Shown: positions 1 through 12,960, numbered from the stretch's first letter. The stretch is 64,000 bases of DNA from Gavia stellata (GCF_030936135.1 NC_082632.1:291161-355160); one strand, 5' to 3'. The notes: generated by a model from the sequence alone, not told the origin. Program-made: numbers and translations.

Positions 1-3000
1 AGAACTGGGAATTTCCTGGATGTTATAACCCTTTGGCTTTCTAATGGCTTAAGTCAAGGGTAGAAGTGGGCCAAGGTGAGAGATGTGCCCCACCAGCACA
101 GGTGGACCGGGGATTAAGGTTCATCATCAGCCTAGGAATAAGACAGCAAAGGAGGATTCCACATCTGATTCCACCTTAACGTCAGCAGAAGGTGGGTTTT
201 GCCCAGCCCTTTGAGGTCAAAAGGGCTGCGTTTGGTGGAAATTGTGAATTCTTGCAAAAAAGAGGGTGCAGCGTGTTGACTGAATTGGTCCTCACCAGGC
301 AGAGGTCCCTTCCAGAGGAGGAAAGGGCAAGAATTAAACCTTTCGCTGTTTTTGCCGTAAGCTAGAAACCAAAACTAGAGGCAGCAGGAAAAGAGCGTGA
401 AGCAGCACCACAGCAAGGCAGCGGAGGATGGAAACAAGACAAGGATGTGAAAGGCCACTACAGGTGCAGGGAAGATGGACCGGGAGTATCGAGACTTGGG
501 TCAGGCCGTCTAAAGACGCCCGCTGCCCCTCAGCACTGCAGGTCTCCTGAGGGCGGCTAGATTCGGGCAGGTTGGGAGCCTTTGCTGGCTGAGGGGGGGG
601 CGAATTTCTTCTTCTATCACTCCAGGACAAGAACGGTTCCTTCGGGCGGGTTTTAAGAACCAGCCCCTGAAAACGCACTTGGTGCGGTGGCCGAGTCCTG
701 CCTCACAAGCTTCGGAGGTTTAGTTTTCAGAGTTCAGCCTCTCCACGCCAGGACGATGTTCAAACGGCCAAGCTGAGGGCAGCTAGAGCTTAAAAATAAT
801 CGCGCAAAACGGAGGCTTGATCCTGGCAGGGCCCACTTGGTTTCCACAGTGGAGGAATCCCATTTAAGTGAGCCACGGTAGGATTCCGGGCACCGAGTAA
901 AACAGTGACCCCGTTTCTTTGAAACCCTACAGCTGTTTCAAGACAAAACAAGTGAAGGGATCCCAAACAGCGGATGGGATCCCTTATCACACCACCACAG
1001 CCATGGGCCTATTCCTCTCCCTGCAACACCCAGAGGGTGGGAGTCTCCCAACGCAACCACAGCCCAAAAAAAAAAAAAATATATACCCCAAGAAACCCCC
1101 AAAAGCCACATCGCACTTACTGCCAGGCTGAGGAAGTGAGTGCAGTTTCCTGCAGTGTTTCCTGGGAGCGATATCCAGGTCAGCGTAAATAATTTCCCCA
1201 GCCATAGCGGGAGAGGCGAGAGGACCACCAGCCGTGCCTCTCGCTCGAACAGTGGCAATCCAGCAGTGGGGAAATCCGTTTTTTCTGAGGTTTTTCACTC
1301 CTCCAGCTCAGTTTTACAAGCTCCTCTCCAAGCTAGAGGTCTGCAAGGATAAGCACGAGCCTCTGAATGCTTGTCAGGCCGCAAGAGAGCGCGTTCGATG
1401 CGCTGGCCAGCCTGAAAATGAAACCTCACGTAACTTCTGCTGAATTAAGCCAGGGAAAATGAGCTCACATCAAGGGAAGTAACATCTAATAGCATCAAGA
1501 AGCCTCTTCTATTCAAAGTCGAGCCATATTCAAAGGTACCAAACGAAATCTCCCAAACAAGACACCTTTAATAATAAAAAAAGCCCAAACAAACCCAAAA
1601 TGTCATTCTGCAAATAGGCAGTTCCAGACTTCGCTTCCCTCTGTCCAAATTGGTTATTTTGCAAGAAAAATAAGGTGTGATTGCAAGAACGATGCAGAGA
1701 CTCGGCCATCTCCCAGAATATTCCCAGTAGGATTGTAAGAATTGTGATTTTTATGAAATAAAACAAACCCAGGTCCCTCCCACCCTTATCGTCTCCCTTT
1801 AGCTACTTGAAAGGTGTTTTCTAGCCTCAGTCACTGCTTCTCCCCACCCAAACCTATTCCAGCATCGCCATCTTCTTCCTGTTACCAATTTCTCTGTAAT
1901 CCCACTGGTTTTTCAGCTTGGGTTTGAAGCACACCACCATTTCGCTGCTCTGCGGAGCAAGCAGGTGCCAAAAAAGCCTGGGAGACTCTGGAAACAAGGG
2001 GTTAGAAATGAGCCCTTCAAGGGGAAGAGGATGGAAAAATGTTCCAAACAGCTCAAGAAATCTATTTTGGTTTTCCTTCATTCCTTGTTTTCAAGTCACT
2101 TCCAAGAGACAGTCAGCTTCTCCCTTTGGAAACCAGGATGAGACTAGACTAGAGGGCAGGAAAGGTAGAAAACGCAAACCCAAAGTTATAGAAAATACAG
2201 CTATAAAAGCGCAAGATGACATTCTCACTGGTTTGTTTGCAAGACTTGCCCATCTTTTTCTGCACACAGGCTGAGAAACGCCCCCCAAGGATCCTCCAAC
2301 CCCAGCGAGGCAAAAGCCAGACTGTCAGAAGAGAAGTCAGATGCTTCTGCATCCAAGAATTAGGTATTTACCCCCCTTTAGGAGAAAGTGGTTTCTCTGG
2401 AGAGCAAAACCACTCCAGACTTGCAACATGAGCACGTGGGGGAGCCCGACTGCAAACTTTACACCTGCAAGCTTGTTAAGCTATTTTTAATTTTGCAGCT
2501 CGGAACAGGAATCCCTGCATATCGCCGAGCAGGATTCCTCCTCTTTACAGCAGCAGGAAGGAATTAAGCAGTGCGTGGAAGATGGACGCTCAGCCATGCT
2601 GGTTGCTCTGGAGGGACCAGTTTAAACCACTGCTCCCAGTCCAGCTTGAACTGCAGGCAACGCTGGCAGGAGTCCCGGTAACGTGGAGAGGAAGAAAAAG
2701 AGAGTCAGATGTGGGGAAATGTGAGCTAAACCAAGGTGCAGGCATTGCTAGCGCAGGCAGCTGGGTGAGAACCGCCTACGCCAGCCATCACCATGCTTAA
2801 AGCAGCTCGGTGCAGACCCTTATTTCCACAACAGCCCCCATCTGACACCCGATTTCCTTTCTGCCCGCCCCCGTCATGCCAGAGACAAACATTGCTCAAA
2901 GGCATTTTTTCTTCCTTTAAATAGTTTCGAGGCCCCATTGGGTAAATTTTGCCCTGTCCCCTGAGAAGCGGAGTGGCTGTGGTTAACAGCATGAAAGCAG

Positions 3001-3975
3001 AAAGGTTGCAATGAGAAGGGCAGCCTGTGAGGGCTGCCACATCTGCCAAGGTAATTATAGAGCTGCTGCGGCCAAAAAGCCTGAGTGACCTTGCCCCGGG
3101 GAAAAAAGGCACCTCAGAAGCAGGTATGTGCCCCCGCCTTTCCCACTCTTCACTCACCGCAGCCTGTGCCCACTCTAATGCGGGGGGGGTTAGCATTCTT
3201 CTAGCTGGATCGTCATCCTTAACGGAAGCAAAGGCGGAGAGGAAGCGTAGCGGTGTGAGCGCTAAGGGAAAGACAGCAGAAAGAAAGGCGTTAGGAAGAG
3301 ATGAGAAAGAAGTTGGGGGGGGGGGGAGGGAGAGAAGAGCCTCTCCCCATGGCAGAAGCCCCCAAAAAAGGGTTTCCCCAGCTCAGGAAGAGCAAGCCAA
3401 ATAAAAATGGGGTTAGACTACCCCACAGCACTCCTCTCCCATCCGAACCCCTAACTGGGATGCTCGAGGACAGGTGGACTGGGACCACTGGGAAGGGGTC
3501 CTCCCAGCGGCACCGTGCTAGCAGGGGACACGGTGAGGTTTGTTCGCCCACCAGCCTGGCCAGGTTCGTCCCCGATGCCCACAGCTGCTTTCAGCTGCTT
3601 CTGGGGCACCTCCAGCAGCCCCTTCTTGAGGGTGTCAGGGCTTGGGGGGCCCCGGGAGCCCCCGTACGCGGGAAAACAAGGGGTGACAGGGAGGGACGGC
3701 GGTTTTCAGCAGAGCACGGCCTGGGGGAAACCCCAGAAGTCACCCGGGCATTGGGCAGAGCCAGCGCCCCGTGACAGGCTCCAGCCATCCCCCTCCAGGC
3801 TCTGGCACCCCCGGCTGCCGTGGCTCGAGGGAGAAGACCCCGGGGGGCAGCCGTCCCCTCACACCCCTGCACCCCAACGCTCCAAAAGCCAGGATGGGGA
3901 GTGCACCCGGGGGTGAGGACGGGAACGGACAGGGCTGCCTTGAGCAGGCACCTTCCGGATCAGAAGGGACACCCA
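1..3975. other. Intergenic sequence, no gene recognised
   Basis: I read both strands and found no conserved domain, no splice-compatible run of coding exons and no clear interspersed repeat. Short open frames occur throughout but look like chance. There are A-runs near 1066-1078 and a G-run near 3316-3328. This stretch lies beyond the 3' end of the minus-strand lectin-like gene. Confidence 0.5.
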
Positions 3976-3991
3976 CGGGCGTTTACCATGT

Positions 3992-3997
3992 TTTAAT
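3992..3997 (-). terminator. Candidate poly(A) signal (ATTAAA) of the lectin-like gene
   Basis: Read on the minus strand this is ATTAAA, about 480 bases beyond the stop codon of the lectin-like gene. It is the first plausible poly(A) signal I saw there. A plus-strand AATAAA overlaps it, but no plus-strand gene ends nearby. Confidence 0.35.
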
Positions 3998-4478
3998 AAA
4001 AAAATCAGGAGAAAAACAGCATCGACATCTGTAACTCTCGTGGGCGCCAGACACGGGCCGCTTCACACCCCGGCTCTCTGTCCTGTCGGCCCCGCACAGT
4101 GCCAGGGACCTCCGCTGAGCTCTCCGCGCCCATCTCATCCGGCAGCAGCTGCTCGAGCTCCATCGCCACAGCGCAACAGCAGATCTACGCGAACCGCGAG
4201 AGAAGCAAGATGAGTTCTGGGGTGGGCCCAGAAGGAGAAAGAAACCCGCGCCACGCGCAACCCGAGCCCCCAGTCCAGGCAGCCACATGTCCGCTTCCAC
4301 GATGTCTCCCCGTCCTGCAGGTTCATCTCCCCAAGACCCGGCAGTGAGTTGTTGCGGAGACCAGGAGCAACCTGCACCAGCAGCTGAGGCAAGAACATCC
4401 CTGCGCTACTCGACGCTGGTGAAAGAGGTGAAGCTGTGAGTCCCCAGCACGGAGAAGGTCCTTTCTCCATCACCTCTG

Positions 4479-6165
4479 TCACATCAGAGCTTGGGGCTTG
4501 CTGCAGATGTACGGCCGTTGCTGTGAGCAGCTTGAACTCGCAGCAGCATCGTCGTTCAAATACACACAGGCTCCTTGGCCGTGCACCGGGAACCTGCAAC
4601 AAAAAGCAAAGACGCCGCTGGTACTGTCGGGTTAGCTGCTGTCTCCTGGTGCTCGAAGGGACAAGTGCTGCCTGCAAGGGACAGTCCCAGCAGCCACATC
4701 CCACCAGGCCCCTGCCCGTCCCACCACAGGACGGTCTCCCCACAGCCCTGGCTGGCGACGGGACTCACGTGTGGTTGAAGCTGCTGCCGTTCACCCACTC
4801 CAGCCGCTCGCCCTGTCTCCGCAGCCCAAGCCAGTAATCAGCATTGCCCTTGAGACGCAAGAGAAACCCCTGGGTAGGAAAGAGAGAAGCCAACAGTCAG
4901 GAGCTGCTGCCGGCCCCACGCAAGTGGCTCTCCCAGCCCCACGTCGGTCCCTGCCAGCCCCACACCGTGCCTCCTTCCCTCCCTCCAAGGCCCCAGGGCA
5001 GAACTGCATCTCGGTCCCTTCAAGCACCTCTCGCCTGCCAGCGCCAACCCCGGCATCTGCACCCCCCCTTCACCCCCCCAGCAGCCACAGCAGCCCCTCG
5101 CTCACCATTTCCCACCTCATCCTGAGCACAGCCAGCGAGGCCCCGAGGGAGGAGCACTGCTCCTGGCTCCACTCCCAGCTCCCCTCCTCCCTCGAGAGGT
5201 GGTAGCAGACCTTGCCGTACGCAACCCAGTCCTCAGGACAGGCCAGCACCAGAGCCGCAGGCACGGTTGGATTCCCTCCGCATCTTCCTGATGGAGAGGG
5301 AAGGGGAGAAGGTCAGAGGGTTCCACTCCACAGGGAGCGGGGGACACAGCTCCGTGGGGCAGGGAAGGAGGCAGCCCTGGGCTCCCCCCGTGGGGATCCC
5401 CAGTTTGCTGCCAGCGACCTACGGGGAGCAGAGGGGGTTAACAGCCTGCCCCACAGCACCGGTGGGGGTGTCCCTGCTCCTCCCCGGACCCCCGGCACAG
5501 GGTAGGGGCACAGCCAGCCTGAGGGCCTGGCCCCACCGAGCTCCCCTGCCAGCCTTGGCCTCACACACCAACGCCTGCCCCAGCCCGGAGGGGAAGGGGC
5601 CGCATCCAGCCTGGCACCGCACGGGCTGGGCTGCCGGCGGCACAGCCAGCGCTGCACCCAGGGGCCTGGCAGAGGCAGCCGCTCCTCCCTTACCCGATAG
5701 TACAGCAACAGCCGCGACCAGAGTCAGGATCAGAGCCAGGAGCGCGGCCAGCACCAGGGCACACGCTGGGTGGACTGCATACCACTTGTCTGGAGGAGGA
5801 AAAAGCCACTCGCAGTGAGGATGGTGCTGGCCCAGAGCAGGATTTGGGGGGCGGGGAGGGAGGGGCGTCTGCTACAGACCACCCGCTGAGGACCGAGCAG
5901 AACCCCAAGCCCTTTCCAGACAGCTGGAAGAAGCCTCGCACTTGCCAGCCCCAGCCCTCGTGGGGTGACACTGCCACAGGGACGCTATCCCCTCCCTACA
6001 GGCCACAGCACTGGCCCTGCACTCACCCAGAAGTCTTTTGTGTGTCCTTTTGTCCATACCCTCAGGCATCTCCGGGTTGGTGGATGCCCCTCCGTCCCCG
6101 GGACCCAGGAGCTCCTCCACTTTCCCATCATTGGAGCAGAATCCACTCCCCTCCCCTTGTCCCAT
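4479..6165 (-). CDS. C-type lectin-like type II membrane receptor (Blec/B-NK/CLEC2-like)
   Basis: Five coding exons: 6165-6027, 5789-5694, 5287-5106, 4869-4769, 4593-4479. All have GT-AG borders, phases match, and they encode 210 aa. Exon 1 is a short cytoplasmic tail without an ITIM-like tyrosine. Exon 2 carries one hydrophobic helix (ALVLAALLALILTLVAAVAV), so type II topology. Exons 3-5 form the C-type lectin-like domain: CPEDWVAYGKVCYHL opens it, WLGL marks the core, GACVYL and PYICSK close it with the usual cysteines. No EPN, QPD or WND calcium-binding motif is visible, so this is an NK-receptor-type fold likely to bind protein rather than sugar. Two N-glycosylation sequons (NGS, NHT) lie in exon 4. 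The start at 6165 is the first of several in-frame ATGs; a noncoding 5' exon is possible. Family assignment is firm; the choice between Blec-like and B-NK-like is open. Confidence 0.85.
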
Positions 6166-7299
6166 GGCACACTGAAACACGGAATCTCTTTGCTTGTCAC
6201 AAGCAGGATCTTGCGCCCAAGGTATCACAGCTGCTGTCAAAGCCTGTTTCAAGTCATGCGTGGATGCAGTTTTACCACCACAGCTGCTAGTATTATAATG
6301 GGAGATTACGGAGAACATGATGACGATGCAATAGATTGGGACATTAAATTCTGTTGCCTGACAGCTGTCACGCTTGATTTAAAATATCAGCAGTGGCCCT
6401 GCGGTGACACCCAGGCTCAGGAAGGCGATGCCAGCACAGTCCTGCCCTGTCCCTGCTCCCCCTGTGACGCTGCAGCCTGTCCCCCGCACCCAGCCAGCAC
6501 CTGGGGAGAAAAACGCAGCGTCACTGAGCTCAGGGACCAGCCCTTGGCCCCCAGCAGACCCAGCACCCTCCCCAGCACCCTGCACGCACCCTTTCCAGAC
6601 AGGCCGCAAGGCACTCGCTGGCTGGGAGCTCCCCACCCCACTCCACCACCAGCAGATCCAGGGTCCCCCCCCAACACGTCCACTGAGCCCTCCTCTGCTC
6701 ACCACAGCTGCTGGACACCACCACCAGCAGCCCCAGCACCCCAGGCTGGGGCAGGGGCAAGACCTCGAGCCTTTGGAGCCAACAAGGAGCTGGAAACTCA
6801 GTTATCCCAGGCACGACGGCACGAAGAGGGGCTGAGCGAAGCTTCTTTAAGGTGCGTCAGAGAAAGACTGAAGTCAGCGCCAGGGAGGGAACAAGACAGA
6901 TCGGGGAGTAACTGATACAAGCCCGCAACTTACAGCTTCTCCCCCGCTTATCTGACAGAGCCCTGCGCACCCAGTCAGGACAGAAACCAAAACTCAGAGC
7001 ACAAGCTCTCTATCCAGCACACGCAAACACCAACGCCTGGAAACTGCCAGCTGCTGGCACAGCAGAGCTGCCAAGCAGACTCAGCTTGCACAGAGCAGCT
7101 CCTGCCCTGGCGATCCCCACAGCTCCAAGCGCTCGCATAACCGACCTTCCTGGTTGTTCAGGAAGAAGAGGCTGGCTCCCTGTCGGGAAAGGCAGAAGCA
7201 GCTCCTTCCTGACACGGCCCCGGGGGGAAGGAAGCACCAACGCCCACAGAGAGACGGGGGACTGCGGAGGGGGGGTCCTGAAGGAGCACTCGCTGCCTG

Positions 7300-8140
7300 G
7301 GAAAGCCCGGACGGGACCAGGCCCTCCCAGGCCCCCCCTGCCCCGCCGGGCCCAGCGCAGCCGGGGGACTGAGAAGCTGAAGGATGGGCAAGGAAAGGAA
7401 AGCCTCCGAGGCCCCCCCGCTTCCGTGCTGCAGACGGAGACCAGAACTACCCACAGCTGCGGGGGCACAGACTCCTCCTGGGCCCGCACGCACCGACACC
7501 TGCTGCGGGGACAGCGGGAAGGAGTGGGCCGCAGGCAGCCGCCCCCTCCCCGGCCCACAGGGAGGCGGGAAACGGGGAGCGCCGAGGGCGGGGAGAGCCC
7601 GCCGGGCTCCCTTCACCACAGCTCCCACCGCAGACGAGCGGCAGAACCGACGGCAGATCCCCACCTGCGCTGCGGCCCTCCCCGGGCTCCGCCGCCGCCT
7701 CAGGGAGAAGACTCCGGTCGCTGCCGCCCTCACAACCGCCTCGCGCAGCCCGCTCTTGCGCCGGCCAATCAGCGCGCCGGAACGAGGAGTGGCGGGACGG
7801 AGCAGCCAATCGGAGCGAAGCACTGCCTTTCAGCCCGCCGGGCGCTCGGCCCACCCCTCACGCCGCGCCCGCGGGGTCGCTCGGTGGTTCCGGCGCTACC
7901 GGGGCGGGGGGGGGTCCCGGCCCCGCCGTTTTGGGTGGAAACTCGGTCCTTTGTGAGCCGCGGAGACACGGGGGGGGTGCGGGCCCCCCTCCTTCCTGCC
8001 GCCGTGGTTTTCCAGGCCCTTCCCCGCCTGTCCCCGCTCCCTCAGGCCGTTCCCGCCTTGCTGGGCCGCGGCGGGGGGGGGTCGCCGGGAAAACCCCCTT
8101 CCCTCACGAGGGGCCCGGCCAGTCCTTGGAGTATAAAAGC
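7300..8140. promoter_or_regulatory. CpG-rich block with two CCAAT boxes and a TATA-like box, gene unassigned
   Basis: This stretch is very GC- and CpG-rich compared with its flanks. It carries plus-strand CCAAT boxes at 7765-7769 and 7806-7810 and a TATAAAAG at 8132-8139. No coding exon I recognise starts here. It may be the promoter of an untranslated first exon of the minus-strand lectin-like gene, or of a noncoding transcript. Composition and motifs are seen directly; promoter activity is inferred. Confidence 0.35.
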
Positions 8141-8524
8141 GTATTAACCTTGTTAACACGCATTATTTCACTTTCCGCGCTGCCACGCAGTGAGGTAGTG
8201 ACATTTTACCTCAGATTTTGGTATTAAATCAAGGAAATTACAGGTAGGCCCAGCCTGGAGAGAAGGACTTTGCTTCTCGGGTGCTGAGAGCTGCGTGAGG
8301 GGGTGAAGGATCCCCCCCAGACAACCCCGATGCTGCCAGCATCTGCCCCTCTGACCCGTCGTTGAAACCCTGCCAGCGTCGTGGAGCGTTAATTACAGCA
8401 AGATGCAGCCCAACAGGCAAGCAGCAAGAATAATGCAAAACCGGAGTCGCTTCGCAAGGTTTAGCGATGATTAGTAATTGTTAACATGGGTGTTAGGCAT
8501 TAGTAACGTCACCGGGCAGCTGGA

Positions 8525-8782
8525 AGAGTATAAAAACGTGCTGAGGGGAGATTCAGACTAGATCTAAAGAAATTTTTGATGCTGAGGGTGGTGAAACCCT
8601 GGCCCAGGCTGCCCGGAGAGGTTGGAGATGCCCCAACCCCGGAAACACTCCGGGTCAGGCTGGTCGGGGCTCTGAGCAACCTGCTCCGGTTGGAGATGTC
8701 TCCGCTCGTGGCAGGGGGTTGCACTGGATGACCTCGAAAGGTCCCTTCCAACCCCAACCATTCTACGACTCTGTGATAAAAA
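8525..8782 (+). repeat. CR1 LINE 3' end
   Basis: The stretch reads like a CR1 3' tail: GGTGGTGAAACCCTGG, then a cysteine-free untranslated region with TTGGAGATGCCCCAACCCC, GAGCAACCTGCTCC and the diagnostic GGTCCCTTCCAACCCCAACC, ending in CATTCTACGACTCTGTGAT. It is 5'-truncated and in plus orientation, which is typical of bird CR1 copies. Confidence 0.85.
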
Positions 8783-11700
8783 CCGCATTCGGGTGCCTCA
8801 GTTTGTCTGGGACCTCCTCATGCACAGAGATAAATATTTACCCTCGCTAATGCACATTTATTTCCCAGCCTCCCTCCCCAGCACATGCCTTTTCATAACA
8901 GCGTTGGGCAATTTCCAAGCTGGATCTAGAATCGCGGACGTTCTCGGCGACATCCCCCCGTCCCTGCCCGTGCTGAGAGCAGGACGCCGTTGATCCATTT
9001 GCTTTTTCGGCTGGTGGGGGTCCCCGGTGGGATGCAGGAGCCGGGGGATGCCGCCGACGCGGAGCCCTCAGCCAGGGATGCTGCTGACACCCCGATGGGG
9101 CCGTTCCCCCTCTGCCCACCACATCCCTCAGGATCGACCCTGCCCAGATTTGGCAGCTGCCTCGTCTTGAACTCCTTAAAACCCGACTGCATTCTTTTTT
9201 TCCTGTAGGACTTGCTTGCCAAACATCTCTAACGATGAAGGAGCTCGTGCTAAACCTCGCATGAGCTCAACGGCATCTTCTCCGCTCCTTTTGCTGACCT
9301 TGAGCACCTTCCCCTCCTCTCTACCTTGTCCCAGCAGGAGTTAAGCTCGGCTTTGCCAGGCTCTCCCCAGGGATGACGGGCATCCGAGGCCAAACAGCGA
9401 TGGGTGTCCCGGGGAGGAGGACAACGTGTCACCCCTGTGCCTGCTCCGGTCCCCCCCAAAAAGGGGCTACGTCCCTTCCACCCTGCCCGGGCACCACGGT
9501 CCATCACGGTGGGGCTTCGGGGTGCGAGCGTGGAGCAGGCACCGAGCTTCTGTCCTGAGCGCCAAACTGGGAGGAAACTGGGGGAAAATGGGGGGGGGGG
9601 GGTGACAAAGGCCTTTGGTCAAAGCATTTGTCTGAGCAATGTACCAAGAGATGGACGCCAATTACTGAGGAATTGGAACGAAAATCAAGCTGATAAACCC
9701 TTCACAGCAGCAGAAACGGCTCGGGTAGAGAAGATTAAGCGGTAGTAACAAGTTTTCCCTATTTTGGTCTTGCATAGGCAGCACGGGAGCACACGTATCC
9801 TCCCCAACCCTTTGTGCATTGAAAATTAAACCCTACTTGTCACCCACATCTCAATCTCTCCGTGGAGAGCCCGAGACCGATGCGTCTGCTTTTCCCATGG
9901 CAGTGGGGGAGTTAAAAATAAAGGGGGTGAGATCATGTGCGAACATGTGAGCGGAGAAAATGAAAGAGGAGGGGATGACATGGGGCTGACGCAGAGGCAG
10001 GGGCCATCCTGCCCTAAAAAGCACTCTGGGTACATGAGCGCCCCGGTCTTTAATTGCCCGGAGGCAGAAGTGAGATGGAAATAGAGAGGTGAGACCCGAA
10101 CTGGAAGGGGAAAACCGCTCAGCATCACGGCATGAGGAAGGGGACGGATGATGAGCCGCCTCGGGAGGGCTGTGGCGAGGTCCAGCACAGCAGTCACAAA
10201 AGCAAAAATGAAAGCTTGATTAAAGCCTGGGTGCTTTCCCAGAAAGCTGAGCTATGACTGGAGTCTTTTATTAGTAACATTACCAGTAATTATGTTGTAA
10301 AAATAACATTACTGAAAGAATATAACATCAACTGGAAATTTCCGAGCATGAAGAAGAATTGAAGCTTTTGGAGAAAAAGCTGTAGTGTCGGGCTCTCTCA
10401 CAGTATTTCTCCAGGATGCAGCCGCATAAACAGTTTACATTTTATTTCTATTTCTATTTTATTTATTTTTTCCTTTCCAGAGTCGTCTCTGATTTAGATA
10501 CCAAACACCCTCTGTACAGCCAGGGCTGGGTGCAGAAACAGAGCCAGGGCAGAGCAGTTGACAGCTGCCTCATGGTTTTGCAGAAGGTGGATTTCAAAAC
10601 GAATTTTCCCAGAGATAGAACTAGAAATAAGGAATTTGTCTTGTGCTGTATAATCACCTGATCCGGATACGCCTGCCGCATTGCTGATGTGGCAAACAAA
10701 CATGTTTACAAGGGCTGCAGCCAATAGCAGGCTTTAACCCGCACGGTAAAGTCGCGTTTGGGGAAGAATGAAGGCGGAAAAGAGAACAAAAAAAAAAAAC
10801 CAAGAAAGGGGAAATCTCCCACTGGTGACCAGCGGAGAAGGGAAATGATTCCGCTGTCATGGCAAGCAGCCTCTCCTAGGCTCCTTTGTGGGTTTTAACT
10901 ATCATTGTCATTAAGACACATCACTCCTTAGGCTAGCGGTGCTGATTAAAGCCTGTTTTTCCGCTGCGCCATCCTAAAATGGCCCTTCTTGGTCTGATCA
11001 GGTGCACTTTATTTCTCTATTCACTTCTGTTTCTCGTAGTTCTCCTTAGGTTTGGTGAATACACGGTTAACTTTATGCCCGCCCACGTGAACACACATCT
11101 GTATGATCCATTAACCGTGGTCGTTATTAATAACCAAGGTCCTAGTTTTCCCTCATTTGGAGCAGAGAAACTATTTAAATCAAGGACAGAAGGGATCTAC
11201 GTCTTCTCCTTCTCGTTATGCGCACGTATAGTAATAAACCTGAAAAACAAAACAAAGTGATATTTAATTTTCAATGTGCACAGGCTACCTCCCCTCCCAT
11301 GCTGCCTACGCAAGGCAAAAATAAGGGAAACTTGTTATTACTACTTAATCCTCCTTACTTGAGCTGTTTCTGGTGCTATTCAGGGTCTTTCAGCTGGGTT
11401 TTGTTTCCAGTCCTCCTGTCAGTTGGTGTTTGGGATCCATCGGTGTTTGATAGCTGTCGGTGATGGGTACGCATCAGCGCTTGATGTCCGTCGGCATCTG
11501 CCATCCATCAGCTCCCCCTCTTCTCTATCACATAAACTTGAGTTTAAAGCGGCAGCGATTTCTGCCATCAGCGTTTTCTCCTCTCTTTTCCGTTACGGTT
11601 TTAACAGCACTTTATTTCACCCCAGAAATCGGGAGCTACAGCTGCCCTTCTCTCCTGCTTCCGTCCCCGCCACCTTTCACAGCTCCAGCCTCGTCCTTCC

Positions 11701-12376
11701 TCCTCTCTCCTTCACTTTCCACCAGTTTCTTCTTTGTCTTCTCGCTCAGAGGAAGGAAATTTCCCCCACTACCTCCACCTGCCTCTTCCCACTTCTCTCC
11801 CCGTCTACGCCCGGTTCATATTTCTCTCGCCGTCTGCGCCACGAAACCAACCCCACCGTGTGGCTGTATTAATAATACATGTATTCATATCAAATTAATC
11901 GTATGATTTATCATGAATATTACTGTGTTATATCACAGTATTAATGTTACTGCATTAATAATACTGTTTACGAGGTTTCGGCCGAGCAGAGGTGCAGCCG
12001 GTGCCCCGCATGTGAAAGCCGCCCTGCGGGAAGTGATGCTGGGGAAAGGGGGTGAGAATTCCTTTTAAAAAATAATAAAAAAAATAAAAATAATTTTTTA
12101 AAAAATCCACTTTTTGGAGGGGAGATCAGCTGGGGAGAAACGCTAAGTTTACAACAGCTTTCTTGATGCCAAGCTGATCCGAGCTCTTGCTGGGGAGAGG
12201 AGAACCGGGAAATGGTGCTCAAGTGGGTGGAAAAATTATTTCATGTAAAACCGGGAGAATTTGGGCAACGGGGATGACCGTCAGCCACGGATGGTAAAAG
12301 CCCTTGGAGGAATGGGAAGGGGCACAAGGCGGGCATGGAAGAGGTCACCCAGCCATGGCAATAAAGTGCGTTAGCT
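8783..12376. other. Intergenic sequence, no gene recognised
   Basis: No conserved exon or domain found on either strand. The stretch includes a TTTATTTC-rich low-complexity run near 10440-10475 and an AT-rich segment near 11870-11965 made of short imperfect ATTAAT and CATGAAT-type repeats. Another A/T run lies near 12065-12110. Confidence 0.45.
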
Positions 12377-12400
12377 TTTATTATTATTATTATTATTACT
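12377..12400. repeat. (TTA)n microsatellite
   Basis: About seven uninterrupted TTA units are visible directly, upstream of the ZNF692 CpG island. Confidence 0.9.
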
Positions 12401-12799
12401 AATTATTAGCGCAGCTCAAAGGGAAGGGGTCTGGGGCAGGTTGGGGGGGTTCTGCCTTCTCCTGCGCAACGGCAACCAAACCAAATCCCAACCCGGGAGG
12501 CGAAAACCGCCCTCAGTGGGGCTGCGCAACGCCAAAAAGTGCCTGTGAGGGGAATATTTCACCCCCAAAAAGGCCAAAATTGGGAACGTCTCCCCTGCCT
12601 CGGCACTGGGGCCTGATGGATGTGGGGCCCAGGCCCCACACGCCCCCCCCCAGGCTCAGCATGGCTCCCCCAGAGTGTGGGGCCTGGCACCGGGCAGAGG
12701 GGACAGGGGAGTCCCGGGGGCTTCGCCTCGGGGTGTGGGGTGGGGGGAGCACCCACCGAGGGGACCCCAAAGGGCCTCGACCCTCCCCGGCCCCATGGC

Positions 12800-12960
12800 T
12801 GAATTTCCCATGATGCAGCGCGCGCCCCCCCCAAGAACTACAACTCCCGTCAGTCCCCGCGCGAGGGACTCCATTTCCCGGCGCCCTCTGGAGGGCGGCA
12901 GCGGCGCAGCGCGCATGCGCCGCGACGGGGAGGCGGGGGCGGGCCCTCCGCCATCTTGTC
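12800..12960 (+). promoter_or_regulatory. Probable ZNF692 core promoter with ZNF143/SBS-like, NRF1 and YY1 motifs
   Basis: The block holds ACTACAACTCCC (12837-12848), a good match to the ZNF143/Staf element, and a second partial match TTTCCCATGATGCA just upstream. A perfect GCGCATGCGC (12911-12920) is the NRF1 consensus. GCCATCTTG (12950-12958) is a YY1 element in the orientation common near start sites. There is no TATA box. These motifs characterise broad, ubiquitous promoters, and the CpG-rich stretch continues to about 13480. The first noncoding exon probably starts near 12950-13000, upstream of the coding exon at 14373. Confidence 0.6.

Noticed and set aside
4479-4593. Apparent frameshift in the last exon of the lectin-like gene
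   Set aside because: A first reading seemed to lose two bases before the ND-D stretch. Re-reading the bases gave an intact frame GACVYLNDD through to the stop.
5965-6915. A 316-codon plus-strand frame
   Set aside because: Antisense to lectin exon 1 and its flank; no domain and low-complexity Pro/Ser content.
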